64,000 nt of DNA from Halocalculus aciditolerans (GTDB lineage: Archaea > Halobacteriota > Halobacteria > Halobacteriales > Halobacteriaceae). Where the stretch lies: positions 1,116,001 to 1,180,000 of the forward strand of contig NZ_BMPG01000001.1 in the NCBI RefSeq assembly GCF_014647475.1. Reading direction: 5' to 3'. Positions 1-6,926 of the stretch are shown in pieces; position 1 is the stretch's first letter; every line of letters starts with the position of its first letter. The translations under genes were made by a program, and so were the position numbers. The notes below the pieces were generated by a model. It did not search any database. It was not told the DNA's origin and saw nothing but the letters and a program-made list of their open reading frames with translations.

Positions 1-210
1 CCGTCGTGGCCTGACGACACCATCATGTTCGTCGACCCGCAGAACCTCCTCTTCATCCCCCAGCGCCGGCAGAAGGTCAACATGACGACGGAGGGAGAGG
101 CCATCGTCCGCCGCGACCTCTACGCGATCTACAACATGATCGCCCGCGCCGACTTCCAGATCGAGGAAGCCGAGGGTGTCGCACTCGCCACGAACATCGC
201 GGCTCCGTGA
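1..210 (+). CDS. Major capsid protein, C-terminal fragment
   Basis: Partial gene entering from the left edge in frame 1; 69 residues remain. The sequence (NLLFIPQRRQKVNMTTEGEA, then a helical stretch ending in FQIEEAEGVALATNIAAP) resembles the C-terminus of HK97-fold major capsid proteins, where a beta-rich segment carrying an R-x-Y/W pattern is followed by a final strand with acidic residues. The position directly upstream of head-tail connector genes supports this. The identification rests on a short fragment plus synteny; another late structural protein cannot be excluded. Confidence 0.6.
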   Translation, partial: PSWPDDTIMFVDPQNLLFIPQRRQKVNMTTEGEAIVRRDLYAIYNMIARADFQIEEAEGVALATNIAAP

Positions 211-220
211 GGTACCACTG

Positions 221-550
221 ATGGGAATCACTTACACGAAGCAGGACGATGACTGGGACGGCGCGCATTCTCGACTCGTGCGCGTTCTCGCAGCGTTCGA
301 CGCGAGCTACACGAACGGCGGCGAGGCCCTGGCCGCGAGCGACGCGGACATGGCGAGCATCGAGCGCGTCGTCGTCGAGGAGACCGTCACCGAATCCGGC
401 TACGTCGTCGGCTACGACGAGAGCGCCGGCGTGCTCAAGGCCTACGCAAGTTCCGGGACTGCCGGGAACCCACTGCAGGAGGTCGCGGACGCCGCCGACC
501 TCTCCGGCGAAACCGTCACGCTCACCGTCTACGGGAGGGGGTCCGCATGA
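221..550 (+). CDS. Small virion-module protein, unknown function
   Basis: A 109-residue acidic protein. I start it at the ATG at 221, preceded by GAGGT at 209-213, rather than at in-frame codons further upstream that would run into the capsid gene. It begins MGITYTKQDDDWDGAHSRLV and has alternating hydrophobic/beta-prone segments without a recognised motif. It lies between the capsid gene and the connector genes, where tailed viruses often carry a decoration or capsid-stabilising protein, but nothing in the sequence proves that role. Its stop overlaps the next ATG (ATGA). Confidence 0.6.
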   Translation: MGITYTKQDDDWDGAHSRLVRVLAAFDASYTNGGEALAASDADMASIERVVVEETVTESGYVVGYDESAGVLKAYASSGTAGNPLQEVADAADLSGETVTLTVYGRGSA

Positions 551-1014
551 CCTACGCGGTGGTGACGCTCAAGGACCGCGAAGATGGTGGCCCGATGCGC
601 TACCGAACTGCTGACGGCGTCGACGTCTCCGAGACCGACCCAGATGCGTTCGTCGACCACGACGGCCTCGACGACTGGCTCGAAGGCAAGCCCCTCCTCG
701 TGAAGGCCCGCGGCCTCGACGACATCCGCGACATCTGCGGCCCGGGCATCATCCCGGCGGAGCATGGTGGCGAGCCGGCGGAGGAGCCCACCGACGAGCC
801 GACGGACGCGACACCCGCGGAGGCGCTCCCGGACGATCTCGTTGACGTCCTCGACGACGGTACTATCGGGGATCTGGAGGACGCGCTCGCGACGGGCGAG
901 TACGACGGCGTCCTCGATCTCGCCCAGGACTACGAGGTCGCGCATCAGGATCGCGAGGGCGCGGTGGACGCCATCCACGGGCGCGCCCGAGACCTTGCAG
1001 AGGAGGCTAACTGA
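547..1014 (+). CDS. Hypothetical acidic protein in head-tail region
   Basis: 155 residues, starting within the stop of the previous gene (ATGA). The N-terminal 60 residues (MTYAVVTLKDREDGGPMRYR...) look like a small folded domain. From about residue 78 a run of E-E-P-T-D/A-T-P is linker-like, and the last 60 residues are a helical acidic domain. Many tailed viruses have a small protein of this type between the capsid and the first adaptor gene. No family recognised. Confidence 0.55.
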   Translation: MTYAVVTLKDREDGGPMRYRTADGVDVSETDPDAFVDHDGLDDWLEGKPLLVKARGLDDIRDICGPGIIPAEHGGEPAEEPTDEPTDATPAEALPDDLVDVLDDGTIGDLEDALATGEYDGVLDLAQDYEVAHQDREGAVDAIHGRARDLAEEAN

Positions 1015-1016
1015 CG

Positions 1017-1640
1017 ATGCCCGCCCCGTACGTGTCCGTCGAGGAGCTCGAAGCCGAGTTGTCGTGGACGGCCGAGGACCTCGGCGTCCCGACCACGGAC
1101 ACCGACGGGGACGGCACCCCCCAGTGGACTAACCTCCTCGAACGCCTCCTCCGCGAGGAGTGCGAACGCGTCGACGACTGGCTCGGCACGACCTTCGAGA
1201 TCACGACCACGACCGCGACGCTCGACGGAACCGATGGGGATGAACTCCCGCTTCCGAAGCGTCCCGTGCAGTCGGTCGCGTCCGTCACCATCCACACGGA
1301 GGACGGCGACACGACCGTTCCGGTCGAGGACGTCGTCGTGGAGGAGGCGTTCATCGCACTCCTCCCGTCGGCCGACGTCGACGCGTTCCCCGACGGCCGC
1401 CGCTCGGTATCCGTTGAGTGGACATACGGCTACGAGACCGTCCCCGGCCCGGTCCGCGAGGGCGTCATCCGGCTCGTCCGGAAGCGCCTCGCGATGATCG
1501 AGGAGGACGGCCTCAAGCAGGAGTCCGTCGGCGACGGGTCGTGGACGTACCAAGTCCCCGCTGACGTCCGCCAGGAGGTCCGGGCGAGTGTCGCTCGCTA
1601 CGCGCCGCCACGGTACTCGCCGGCGGCGGAGGTCATCTAA
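1017..1640 (+). CDS. Head-tail adaptor (gp6/gp15-like connector)
   Basis: 207 residues. The arrangement of helices at the N-terminus (YVSVEELEAELSW), a central segment with LLREECERVDDWLGTTFE, and a C-terminal helix with VREGVIRLVRKRLAMIEEDG is characteristic of the all-helical connector proteins (HK97 gp6/SPP1 gp15 type) that form a ring beneath the portal. Here a beta insertion (TTATLDGTDGDELPLPKRPV) separates the helices, as in many DUF-type adaptors. Order capsid, adaptor, head-closure, gp10-like protein supports the assignment. Assigned by synteny and pattern, not by a search. Confidence 0.6.
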   Translation: MPAPYVSVEELEAELSWTAEDLGVPTTDTDGDGTPQWTNLLERLLREECERVDDWLGTTFEITTTTATLDGTDGDELPLPKRPVQSVASVTIHTEDGDTTVPVEDVVVEEAFIALLPSADVDAFPDGRRSVSVEWTYGYETVPGPVREGVIRLVRKRLAMIEEDGLKQESVGDGSWTYQVPADVRQEVRASVARYAPPRYSPAAEVI

Positions 1641-1641
1641 G

Positions 1642-1992
1642 ATGGCACGGAACCGTATCCGCGCGAAGGCGACGCACAACGCGACCGTCACCGAACGCCA
1701 GGAGACCGGCACGAACCCGGCCGGCGAGCCACTCTACGACGACGTCGAGGTCGTCGCCGGGATGCCCGTCCGCTACCAAGCCGCCGGGAAGGGCTGGGTG
1801 CGCGAGGTCGCGGGCGAGCGCGTCCGCGAAGCGCCCTCGATGCAGGTCCCAGCCACCTACCAGGACGACCTCAACGAGGGGCAGACGATCACGCTCTCCG
1901 ACGGCCGCGAGTTCACGGTCGTCAAGATCAACCCACGGTACGGGCGCGCCGGCGTCGACCACCTCGAACTGGAGGTGGAGCGCAGTGGCTAA
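1642..1992 (+). CDS. Head closure / head-tail joining protein
   Basis: 116 residues from the ATG at 1642, one base after the previous stop. The short beta-barrel pattern (HNATVTERQETGTNPAGEPLYDDV..., later ITLSDGREFTVVKINPRYG) fits the SPP1 gp16/lambda gpFII-like head-closure family: two beta sheets around a loop, ending in a statement of strand-turn-strand. It sits directly after the adaptor gene and overlaps the next gene by 8 nt. The role would be to plug the connector and provide the tail docking surface. Confidence 0.55.
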   Translation: MARNRIRAKATHNATVTERQETGTNPAGEPLYDDVEVVAGMPVRYQAAGKGWVREVAGERVREAPSMQVPATYQDDLNEGQTITLSDGREFTVVKINPRYGRAGVDHLELEVERSG

Positions 1993-2368
1993 CGGCCCGA
2001 TCAAGATCGAGTGGGAGAACGGCCACGCACCGAAGGACGTCAAGCAGCGTCTCCGCCGGCTCGTCGAGGAGCTCCGGTCCGAACTCAAGGGCGCGATGGA
2101 GTGGGCGGTCGACAAGATCGAGGCGACGGCGAAGAAGCTCGCCCCGGTCGACACCGGCCGACTCCGCTCCGATATCAACAACGCCGTCAACCGTATCGCC
2201 CGAGACGCCGTCCGCGGCCGCGTCGGGAACAGCGTCGAGTACGCGCCCGTCCAGGAGTACGTCTACAACCCCTACCTCGGACCCGCCCTCGAAGCGCACG
2301 TCGTCGAGATTCGCGATCACTTCGAGCGAGTCGTCAGCGAGGTCTGCGGCGAGGTGAGCCGCTCGTGA
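1985..2368 (+). CDS. HK97 gp10-like minor structural protein
   Basis: 127 residues from a GTG start overlapping the preceding gene. The signature AKKLAPVDTGRLRSDI followed by a hydrophobic beta segment with VEYAPVQEYVYNPYLGPAL matches the gp10/neck family, in which a helix carrying 'ApvdTGrLr' precedes 'YA..vEyG'. These proteins act at the head-tail interface. The 'APVDTGRLR' signature makes this one of the clearer calls in the module. Confidence 0.75.
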   Translation: MANGPIKIEWENGHAPKDVKQRLRRLVEELRSELKGAMEWAVDKIEATAKKLAPVDTGRLRSDINNAVNRIARDAVRGRVGNSVEYAPVQEYVYNPYLGPALEAHVVEIRDHFERVVSEVCGEVSRS

Positions 2369-2682
2369 CTGACGAGCAGCCGCGCGACGAGGAGGGCAAC
2401 TACGCGGAGAAACCCGACGAGTCGAATGATGGTGACGGGGCGACGAACTCCGTCGACGACCGCTGGTGGCTCACGAACGACGTTGTCACTCTCGGTCTGA
2501 ACGCGGCGTTCATCGGCCTGATCTACCTCGACGCGCTTGACCATGCGGCCCTCGGCGACATCCCGGCGATGGCGTGGATGGGGCTTCTCGCCCTCGTGCT
2601 CGGCGCGAACTTCTGGGCGTTCGGCCCAGCCGCTCGCGACGCCTGGCAGGCTGTGCAGAAGAACGGGGGTGGCGGGAAGTGA
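2365..2682 (+). CDS. Small two-helix membrane protein in virion module
   Basis: 105 residues from a GTG that overlaps the previous stop (GTGA). The first 40 residues are hydrophilic and acidic. Two hydrophobic segments follow (roughly residues 46-62, VVTLGLNAAFIGLIYLDAL, and 71-88, IPAMAWMGLLALVLGANFW). An integral membrane protein here is odd; possible roles are a holin-like lysis factor or a superinfection-exclusion product. No holin family is recognised and no endolysin gene is adjacent. Confidence 0.6.
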   Translation: MTDEQPRDEEGNYAEKPDESNDGDGATNSVDDRWWLTNDVVTLGLNAAFIGLIYLDALDHAALGDIPAMAWMGLLALVLGANFWAFGPAARDAWQAVQKNGGGGK

Positions 2683-3119
2683 GCAGCGAGAGCGCGCCGA
2701 AGTCGAGTGAGGTGCTCGTCGGCCTCATCCAAGCGCTCCAGAACGACGCGGACGTCGTCGACGCGCTCGGCGACGCGGGCCGGATTAGCATCGGGAGTCC
2801 CGCCGACGAGCAGGACGACCCGGTCGTCCTCCGGCTCAGCCTCTTCGACGGCGACGGCACACACCGCGGGACGGGAGCGACCCGCCACCGCCACACCGTC
2901 CAAGCATCCGTCATCGCGACGCGCGACTGGCGGGAATCGAACGGCATCCTCGCGATGCGCGAAATACTCGACCACGCCAGCGACGTCCTCGACATCGGGG
3001 GCGGCGTCTCCTGGCTCGTCCCCCGCGGCCCCGGCGGCACCGGCGGTCCGGAGATGAGTGAGGGGCAGCGTACGACCATCGCGGCGCGCTGGCGCTACCA
3101 GACAACCCACATCAGATAA
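2679..3119 (+). CDS. Tail terminator / tail completion protein
   Basis: 146 residues from GTG at 2679, overlapping the previous stop (GTGA). The pattern of an N-terminal helix (VLVGLIQALQNDADVVDALG), then strands containing VVLRLSLFDGDGTHRG and HTVQASVIATRDWRES, then a helix and a C-terminal strand (IAARWRYQTTH) matches the gpU/DUF3168-type terminator fold that caps the tail tube. Its place immediately before the tail tube gene is the usual one. Confidence 0.6.
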   Translation: MSSESAPKSSEVLVGLIQALQNDADVVDALGDAGRISIGSPADEQDDPVVLRLSLFDGDGTHRGTGATRHRHTVQASVIATRDWRESNGILAMREILDHASDVLDIGGGVSWLVPRGPGGTGGPEMSEGQRTTIAARWRYQTTHIR

Positions 3120-3122
3120 TCC

Positions 3123-3614
3123 ATGAGCTCAGCAGGAGAAGCACCGAGCGAACTGACCGGGGCGTTCATCGAGATCGCGAAAGTCACCGACCTCGGAGCA
3201 ACCGGCGAATCGGAGACCGTCGTCGGCAACACGACCGCCGACGTCAGCATCAGCAAGGACCAGACGAATAGCGAGACGAACAAGCACAGTCAGCGCCGGA
3301 GCGTCCGAACGAAGACCTACAACACTCTCGACATCGAGGTGCCTGCACTCCTCGTCCCGGGCGCGTCCCAGCTGGAGACGATGGGCGTCGTCGACTCCGA
3401 CGGCGAGGAGATCTACGGCGATGTCTGGGACGCCTGCCGCATCCACATCTACGACAAGGAGCCGGCGACGGCGTCGAGCCCGGCGCAGACGTTCGAGTTC
3501 GAGAACGTCGAGTGGGACTGGAGCGAGATCAGCCTCCCCGAGGACTACGGCGAGATCTCGTTCACCGGCTGGGTCCACGGCGCATGGCGGCGCGGAAAAA
3601 CCGCGACCTCGTAA
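3123..3614 (+). CDS. Major tail tube protein
   Basis: 163 residues. An N-terminal strand (AFIEIAKVTDLGATGES) leads to a segment VSISKDQTNSETNKHSQRRSVRTKTYNTLDIEV, which resembles the conserved turn of tube proteins where a tagged strand is compared with control fields, and the C-terminus FEFENVEWDWSEISLPEDYG..ISFTGWVHG is typical of the final strands of siphovirus tube monomers. Position between terminator and tail chaperone is diagnostic. The protein would polymerise into the inner tail tube whose length is set by the tape measure. Confidence 0.7.
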   Translation: MSSAGEAPSELTGAFIEIAKVTDLGATGESETVVGNTTADVSISKDQTNSETNKHSQRRSVRTKTYNTLDIEVPALLVPGASQLETMGVVDSDGEEIYGDVWDACRIHIYDKEPATASSPAQTFEFENVEWDWSEISLPEDYGEISFTGWVHGAWRRGKTATS

Positions 3615-3622
3615 GATGACCC

Positions 3623-4159
3623 ATGTCTGCTAACCCCACCACTCCGAACGCACCGGACTACGAGAACGACGACGTCGCCCAGGAGCTCCGCGAGCGTCGC
3701 ACCTCCATCGAGGACGAGCGCGAGACCGAGCTGAAGGAGAACCTCTCGACGAAGGAACGCCTCCAGCAGGCGCGCCGCGAACGCAAATCCTTCGAGATGG
3801 ACGTCGACGGCATCTCGCTGGAGTTCGCGCCGCCCGGCGGGATGCAGTCGGAGCGCCTCACGGAGATCGGGATGGAGTGGATGACGCTCTTCGACGGTCT
3901 CGACGAGGACCTCCCCGAGAGCGAGGAGGAACTCGACGACGTCCGCGAGCAGAGCGAGGAGGTCGCCGAGAAGGTCGGCGAGTACGGCCGGGAGCTCGCG
4001 GAGATCCTCGCTGACTGCAGCACCGACCCCGACCTCGACACGGCGTTCTGGCGGGAGACGTACACTACCGCAGAGCGCATCGAGATGAGCCAACGCCTCA
4101 TGGCCGGTGGCGAGGACCCGATGACGGCGGAGGAGGTCGAGCAGTTTCGCTCGGAGTGA
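3623..4159 (+). CDS. Tail assembly chaperone (gpG-like, zero-frame product)
   Basis: 178 residues, highly helical and acidic: MSANPTTPNAPDYENDDVAQ, a basic-acidic helix (residues 20-55), a short beta core FEMDVDGISLEFAPPGG, then helices with long Glu runs and a C-terminal domain TDPDLDTAFWRETYTTAERI..MAGGEDPMTAEEVEQFRSE. It lies between the tube and the tape-measure genes, the invariant location of tail assembly chaperones. The zero-frame stop is at 4157-4159. An adjacent +1 reading frame carries the expected T-type extension, listed separately. Confidence 0.75.
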   Translation: MSANPTTPNAPDYENDDVAQELRERRTSIEDERETELKENLSTKERLQQARRERKSFEMDVDGISLEFAPPGGMQSERLTEIGMEWMTLFDGLDEDLPESEEELDDVREQSEEVAEKVGEYGRELAEILADCSTDPDLDTAFWRETYTTAERIEMSQRLMAGGEDPMTAEEVEQFRSE

Positions 4160-4307
4160 CGTCGGCCAGTGGTGGTTCGGCCTCCTCCGCGACTTCGGGA
4201 TGACCCCCAGCGAGTGGGGCGAGCTTCCACGCGAGGAGCGAGAGTACCTCGAGGTCGCGTCCCTCGAAGCGAGCGAACAAATGCAGTCCGAAATGCCCAA
4301 CACCTAA
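4145..4307 (+). other. Apparent +1 programmed frameshift and gpT-like extension of the tail chaperone
   Basis: Within the chaperone's last codons the zero frame reads CAG TTT CGC TCG GAG TGA. Reading TTT and then skipping one base (TTTC slip) enters a frame open from 4125 to 4304 that encodes 52 residues after the Phe: ARSDVGQWWFGLLRDFGMTP, SEWGELPREEREYLEVASLE and a short tail, stopping at 4305-4307, three bases before the tape-measure ATG. The fusion would be 227 residues. GPGT-type fusion products are standard in long-tailed viruses; the extension has no start codon and no other purpose. Most known cases shift -1; a +1 (or -2) shift is required here. Confidence 0.7.
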
Positions 4308-4310
4308 CTT

Positions 4311-6458
4311 ATGTTTGACAGTCTCGTCACCGGTCTCACGCTCAACTCCAAGGGCTTCACCGCCGGCGCGACGCGAGCCGAGCAGTCGATGGACTCCCTC
4401 GAAGACCGAGCCCGGTCACTCGGGGCGTCCATGCAGGACGTCGGCGCGCAGATGTCGATGTTCGTCTCCCTCCCACTCCTCGCCGCCGGCGCGGCCTCAG
4501 TCAAGGTCGCGTCCGATATCCAGGAGCTCCAGAACCGGATGGAGGTCACGTTCGGCGAGTCGACACAGCAGATCGTCTCGTGGTCGAAGACGTTCGCGCG
4601 AGAAACCGGCCGGAGTCGCTATCAGATGCAGAAACTCGCGACGACGCTCGGCACGACGTTCTCCTCAATGGGGTTCGCGGAAGACCGCGTCATCTCGATG
4701 AGCCAGAAGCTCTCCCAGCTCGCCGTCGACCTTTCCTCGTTCTACAACGTCTCGACAAGCGACGCGCTCAACCGTCTCCGGAGCGGCCTCGTCGGCAACC
4801 ACGAAGCCCTCGACAAATTCGGGATCGCCATCACGGAGGCCCGCCTCAAGCAGGAGGCCTACCGGGCGGGGATCGCGGCGACCGGCGCGGAACTCACCGA
4901 GCAGGAGAAGATTCTCGCGCGGATGAGCCTCATCCAGCGGAGCGCGTCCGACGCGCAGGGCGATGCGGCGCGGACGTCCGAGGAGTTCGCGAACCAACTC
5001 CGATCCCTCAAAGCGCAGGCGCGGGAGACCGCCGCAATCTACGGGGAGATGCTAATACCGACCGCGAAGACACTCGTCACGACCACCCGCGGGCTCACCG
5101 AGTGGTTCGGGAGTCTCTCCACGAGGCAGCGGCAGGTCGTCATCGGGCTGTCCGCGGTCGCCGCGGCGATGGGGCCGCTTATCTTCCTCTTAGGGACATC
5201 CTTATCGCTCTTTGCAGGGGCCTCTGCGGGGGCCAGCGCGCTCGCGAGTGCGATGGGCTATTTAGCCGCCATCAACACGGGCGCGGTCGTCCCGTCCTTC
5301 CTCGCCGTCGACGTCGCCGCCGCCCCCGTCCTCCCGATCCTCCTCGCCCTCGCCGGCGGCGCGGCCGTTCTCGGCGGTGCGTGGGCGACGAACTTCCTCG
5401 GCATCCGCGATAAGACCGAGGCCGCCTTCGGTTTCATCGAGAAGAACTGGAGCACCATCCGCGCGATTATCCTCGCGCTCATGGGGCCGATTGGCTGGCT
5501 CTACACTGCGTGGGATAAGAACCTCCTCGGCATCCAGAACCGTGTCGCCCAGACCCAGCAGTGGGTGACGAACAACTTCGGTCTCATCAAGGACGCCGCG
5601 ATGTTCCTGATTGGACCGGTCGGCTGGCTCTATCTTGCGTGGAAGAACAACCTTGGCGGGATTCGTGACATCACTAACTCCGTCGCGTCCGCTGTTGTTG
5701 GTGGCATCCAGTGGATGCTCCAGCAGATCGAGAAGGTCCCGGGAACGGTGAAGTCCGCGATCAACTCCATCCCGGGCGTCACCGTTAACGACCTCTTCCC
5801 GCCGAAGCCCGGTGAGGCCGAGGCGCGCGGGCAGGCCGCGGGCGAGCAGACCGTCGCGGCGTACAAGGACTCGATCTCGAAGTCGTCGGCGTCGCCGTTC
5901 CCGTCGGCGAGCGCGTCGAAGCAGGCCGGACTTACTGCCGGGAAGGCGTTCAGCGAGGGCGTCCAGACCGGCGCGTCCGGCGGTGCGATCAAGACGAGCG
6001 GGCTGACGCCGGCGATGCGGGAGTTTATGAAGAGTCACGGTGACGAGTACGGGTTTAAGACGTCGAATCTGGAGGATACCCCGATGACGGTGTCGGAGAG
6101 CCTCTGGACAGGGATGGCCGAGCACGGCGGTGTGAGTCCGTCGAAGCTCGGCATCTCGAATAGCGAGTTCCAAGCGCTCGCCCAGCGCTACAGCGGGGGC
6201 GGGACGTCGGGGACGGCGTCGGCGGCGACCGATGCGTTCTCCGGTGGTTCGTCGACGTCGACGGCCACTGGGAGTGGGTCGCTATCGGCGTCGGAGATCG
6301 CGGAGGCGATCCAGACGGCGCTCGATGGACTCGCCGTCCTCCTCAAGACGGACGACCCGACGCTCGACGAGGTTATCGACGACCGCGCGGACCTCGCCGT
6401 CGACGAAGCGCTCCAGAAAGAGAAGCTGAAGCAGGAGAACCGCGGACTCCGCGGCTAA
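4311..6458 (+). CDS. Tail tape measure protein (TP901 type)
   Basis: 715 residues. Residues 1-60 (MFDSLVTGLTLNSKGFTAGA...SLGASMQDVGAQMSMFVSLP) and the following helical region with AGAASVKVASDIQELQNRMEVTFGES and FSSMGFAEDRVISMSQKLSQ correspond to the TP901 tape-measure core domain. Hydrophobic helices occupy about 290-375, and two copies of a WLYxAWxxNLxGI motif sit near 395-450. The C-terminus is Ser/Gly/Thr-rich. It sets tail length and later helps DNA passage through the envelope. At about 715 residues it predicts a tail of roughly 100 nm by the usual residue-per-length rule (inference). Confidence 0.85.
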   Translation: MFDSLVTGLTLNSKGFTAGATRAEQSMDSLEDRARSLGASMQDVGAQMSMFVSLPLLAAGAASVKVASDIQELQNRMEVTFGESTQQIVSWSKTFARETGRSRYQMQKLATTLGTTFSSMGFAEDRVISMSQKLSQLAVDLSSFYNVSTSDALNRLRSGLVGNHEALDKFGIAITEARLKQEAYRAGIAATGAELTEQEKILARMSLIQRSASDAQGDAARTSEEFANQLRSLKAQARETAAIYGEMLIPTAKTLVTTTRGLTEWFGSLSTRQRQVVIGLSAVAAAMGPLIFLLGTSLSLFAGASAGASALASAMGYLAAINTGAVVPSFLAVDVAAAPVLPILLALAGGAAVLGGAWATNFLGIRDKTEAAFGFIEKNWSTIRAIILALMGPIGWLYTAWDKNLLGIQNRVAQTQQWVTNNFGLIKDAAMFLIGPVGWLYLAWKNNLGGIRDITNSVASAVVGGIQWMLQQIEKVPGTVKSAINSIPGVTVNDLFPPKPGEAEARGQAAGEQTVAAYKDSISKSSASPFPSASASKQAGLTAGKAFSEGVQTGASGGAIKTSGLTPAMREFMKSHGDEYGFKTSNLEDTPMTVSESLWTGMAEHGGVSPSKLGISNSEFQALAQRYSGGGTSGTASAATDAFSGGSSTSTATGSGSLSASEIAEAIQTALDGLAVLLKTDDPTLDEVIDDRADLAVDEALQKEKLKQENRGLRG

Positions 6459-6464
6459 CCAGAT

Positions 6465-6926
6465 ATGACAGACGCATCTTGGACAGTTGGTGGTATCGTA
6501 ACGGACGGCCTCGTCGGGAGCACGCCCGTCGTCAGCCCCGGAGGGACGCGTTCGCTGACCTTCCACTTCCACGAGTTCCTCACAGACGCCGTCGACGACT
6601 ACCGCGTTCGCTACCAGGACCTCCGCGAGTACATCGAGTGGACGGCGGGCGACCCGGTGCGGACGTGGGTGAGCGACGGCGGCGATCCGTCCTATCGCGA
6701 GCGCGTCCCGGCCGGCGCGAGCTTCGACACGTTCGTCGTCGCCGTTGACCCCGGCGCGGACGTCGAGGCCGAAGGGTTCTGGGGCGTGGTCACGGGCGGG
6801 TCGGATGACTCTCGGCCGCCCGCCAGCGAGCGTACGCTCTCACTGGATGTGTTTGTGCTCGCACCACTCGATGAGTACGCGGACGATGAGGCCGTTGAGA
6901 CCGCGTTTAAGACGGAGGTGATGTAG
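6465..6926 (+). CDS. Distal tail-like protein, unassigned
   Basis: 153 residues: MTDASWTVGGIVTDGLVGST, then beta-rich sequence with TFHFHEFLTDAVDDYRVRYQDLREYIEWTAGDPVRTWV. The position directly after the tape measure is where siphoviruses encode the distal tail (Dit) protein, and the all-beta composition with an internal acidic loop would fit, but it is shorter than most Dit proteins and carries no motif I can name. Its TAG stop is followed at once by the ATG of the adhesin gene (TAGATG). Confidence 0.5.
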   Translation: MTDASWTVGGIVTDGLVGSTPVVSPGGTRSLTFHFHEFLTDAVDDYRVRYQDLREYIEWTAGDPVRTWVSDGGDPSYRERVPAGASFDTFVVAVDPGADVEAEGFWGVVTGGSDDSRPPASERTLSLDVFVLAPLDEYADDEAVETAFKTEVM

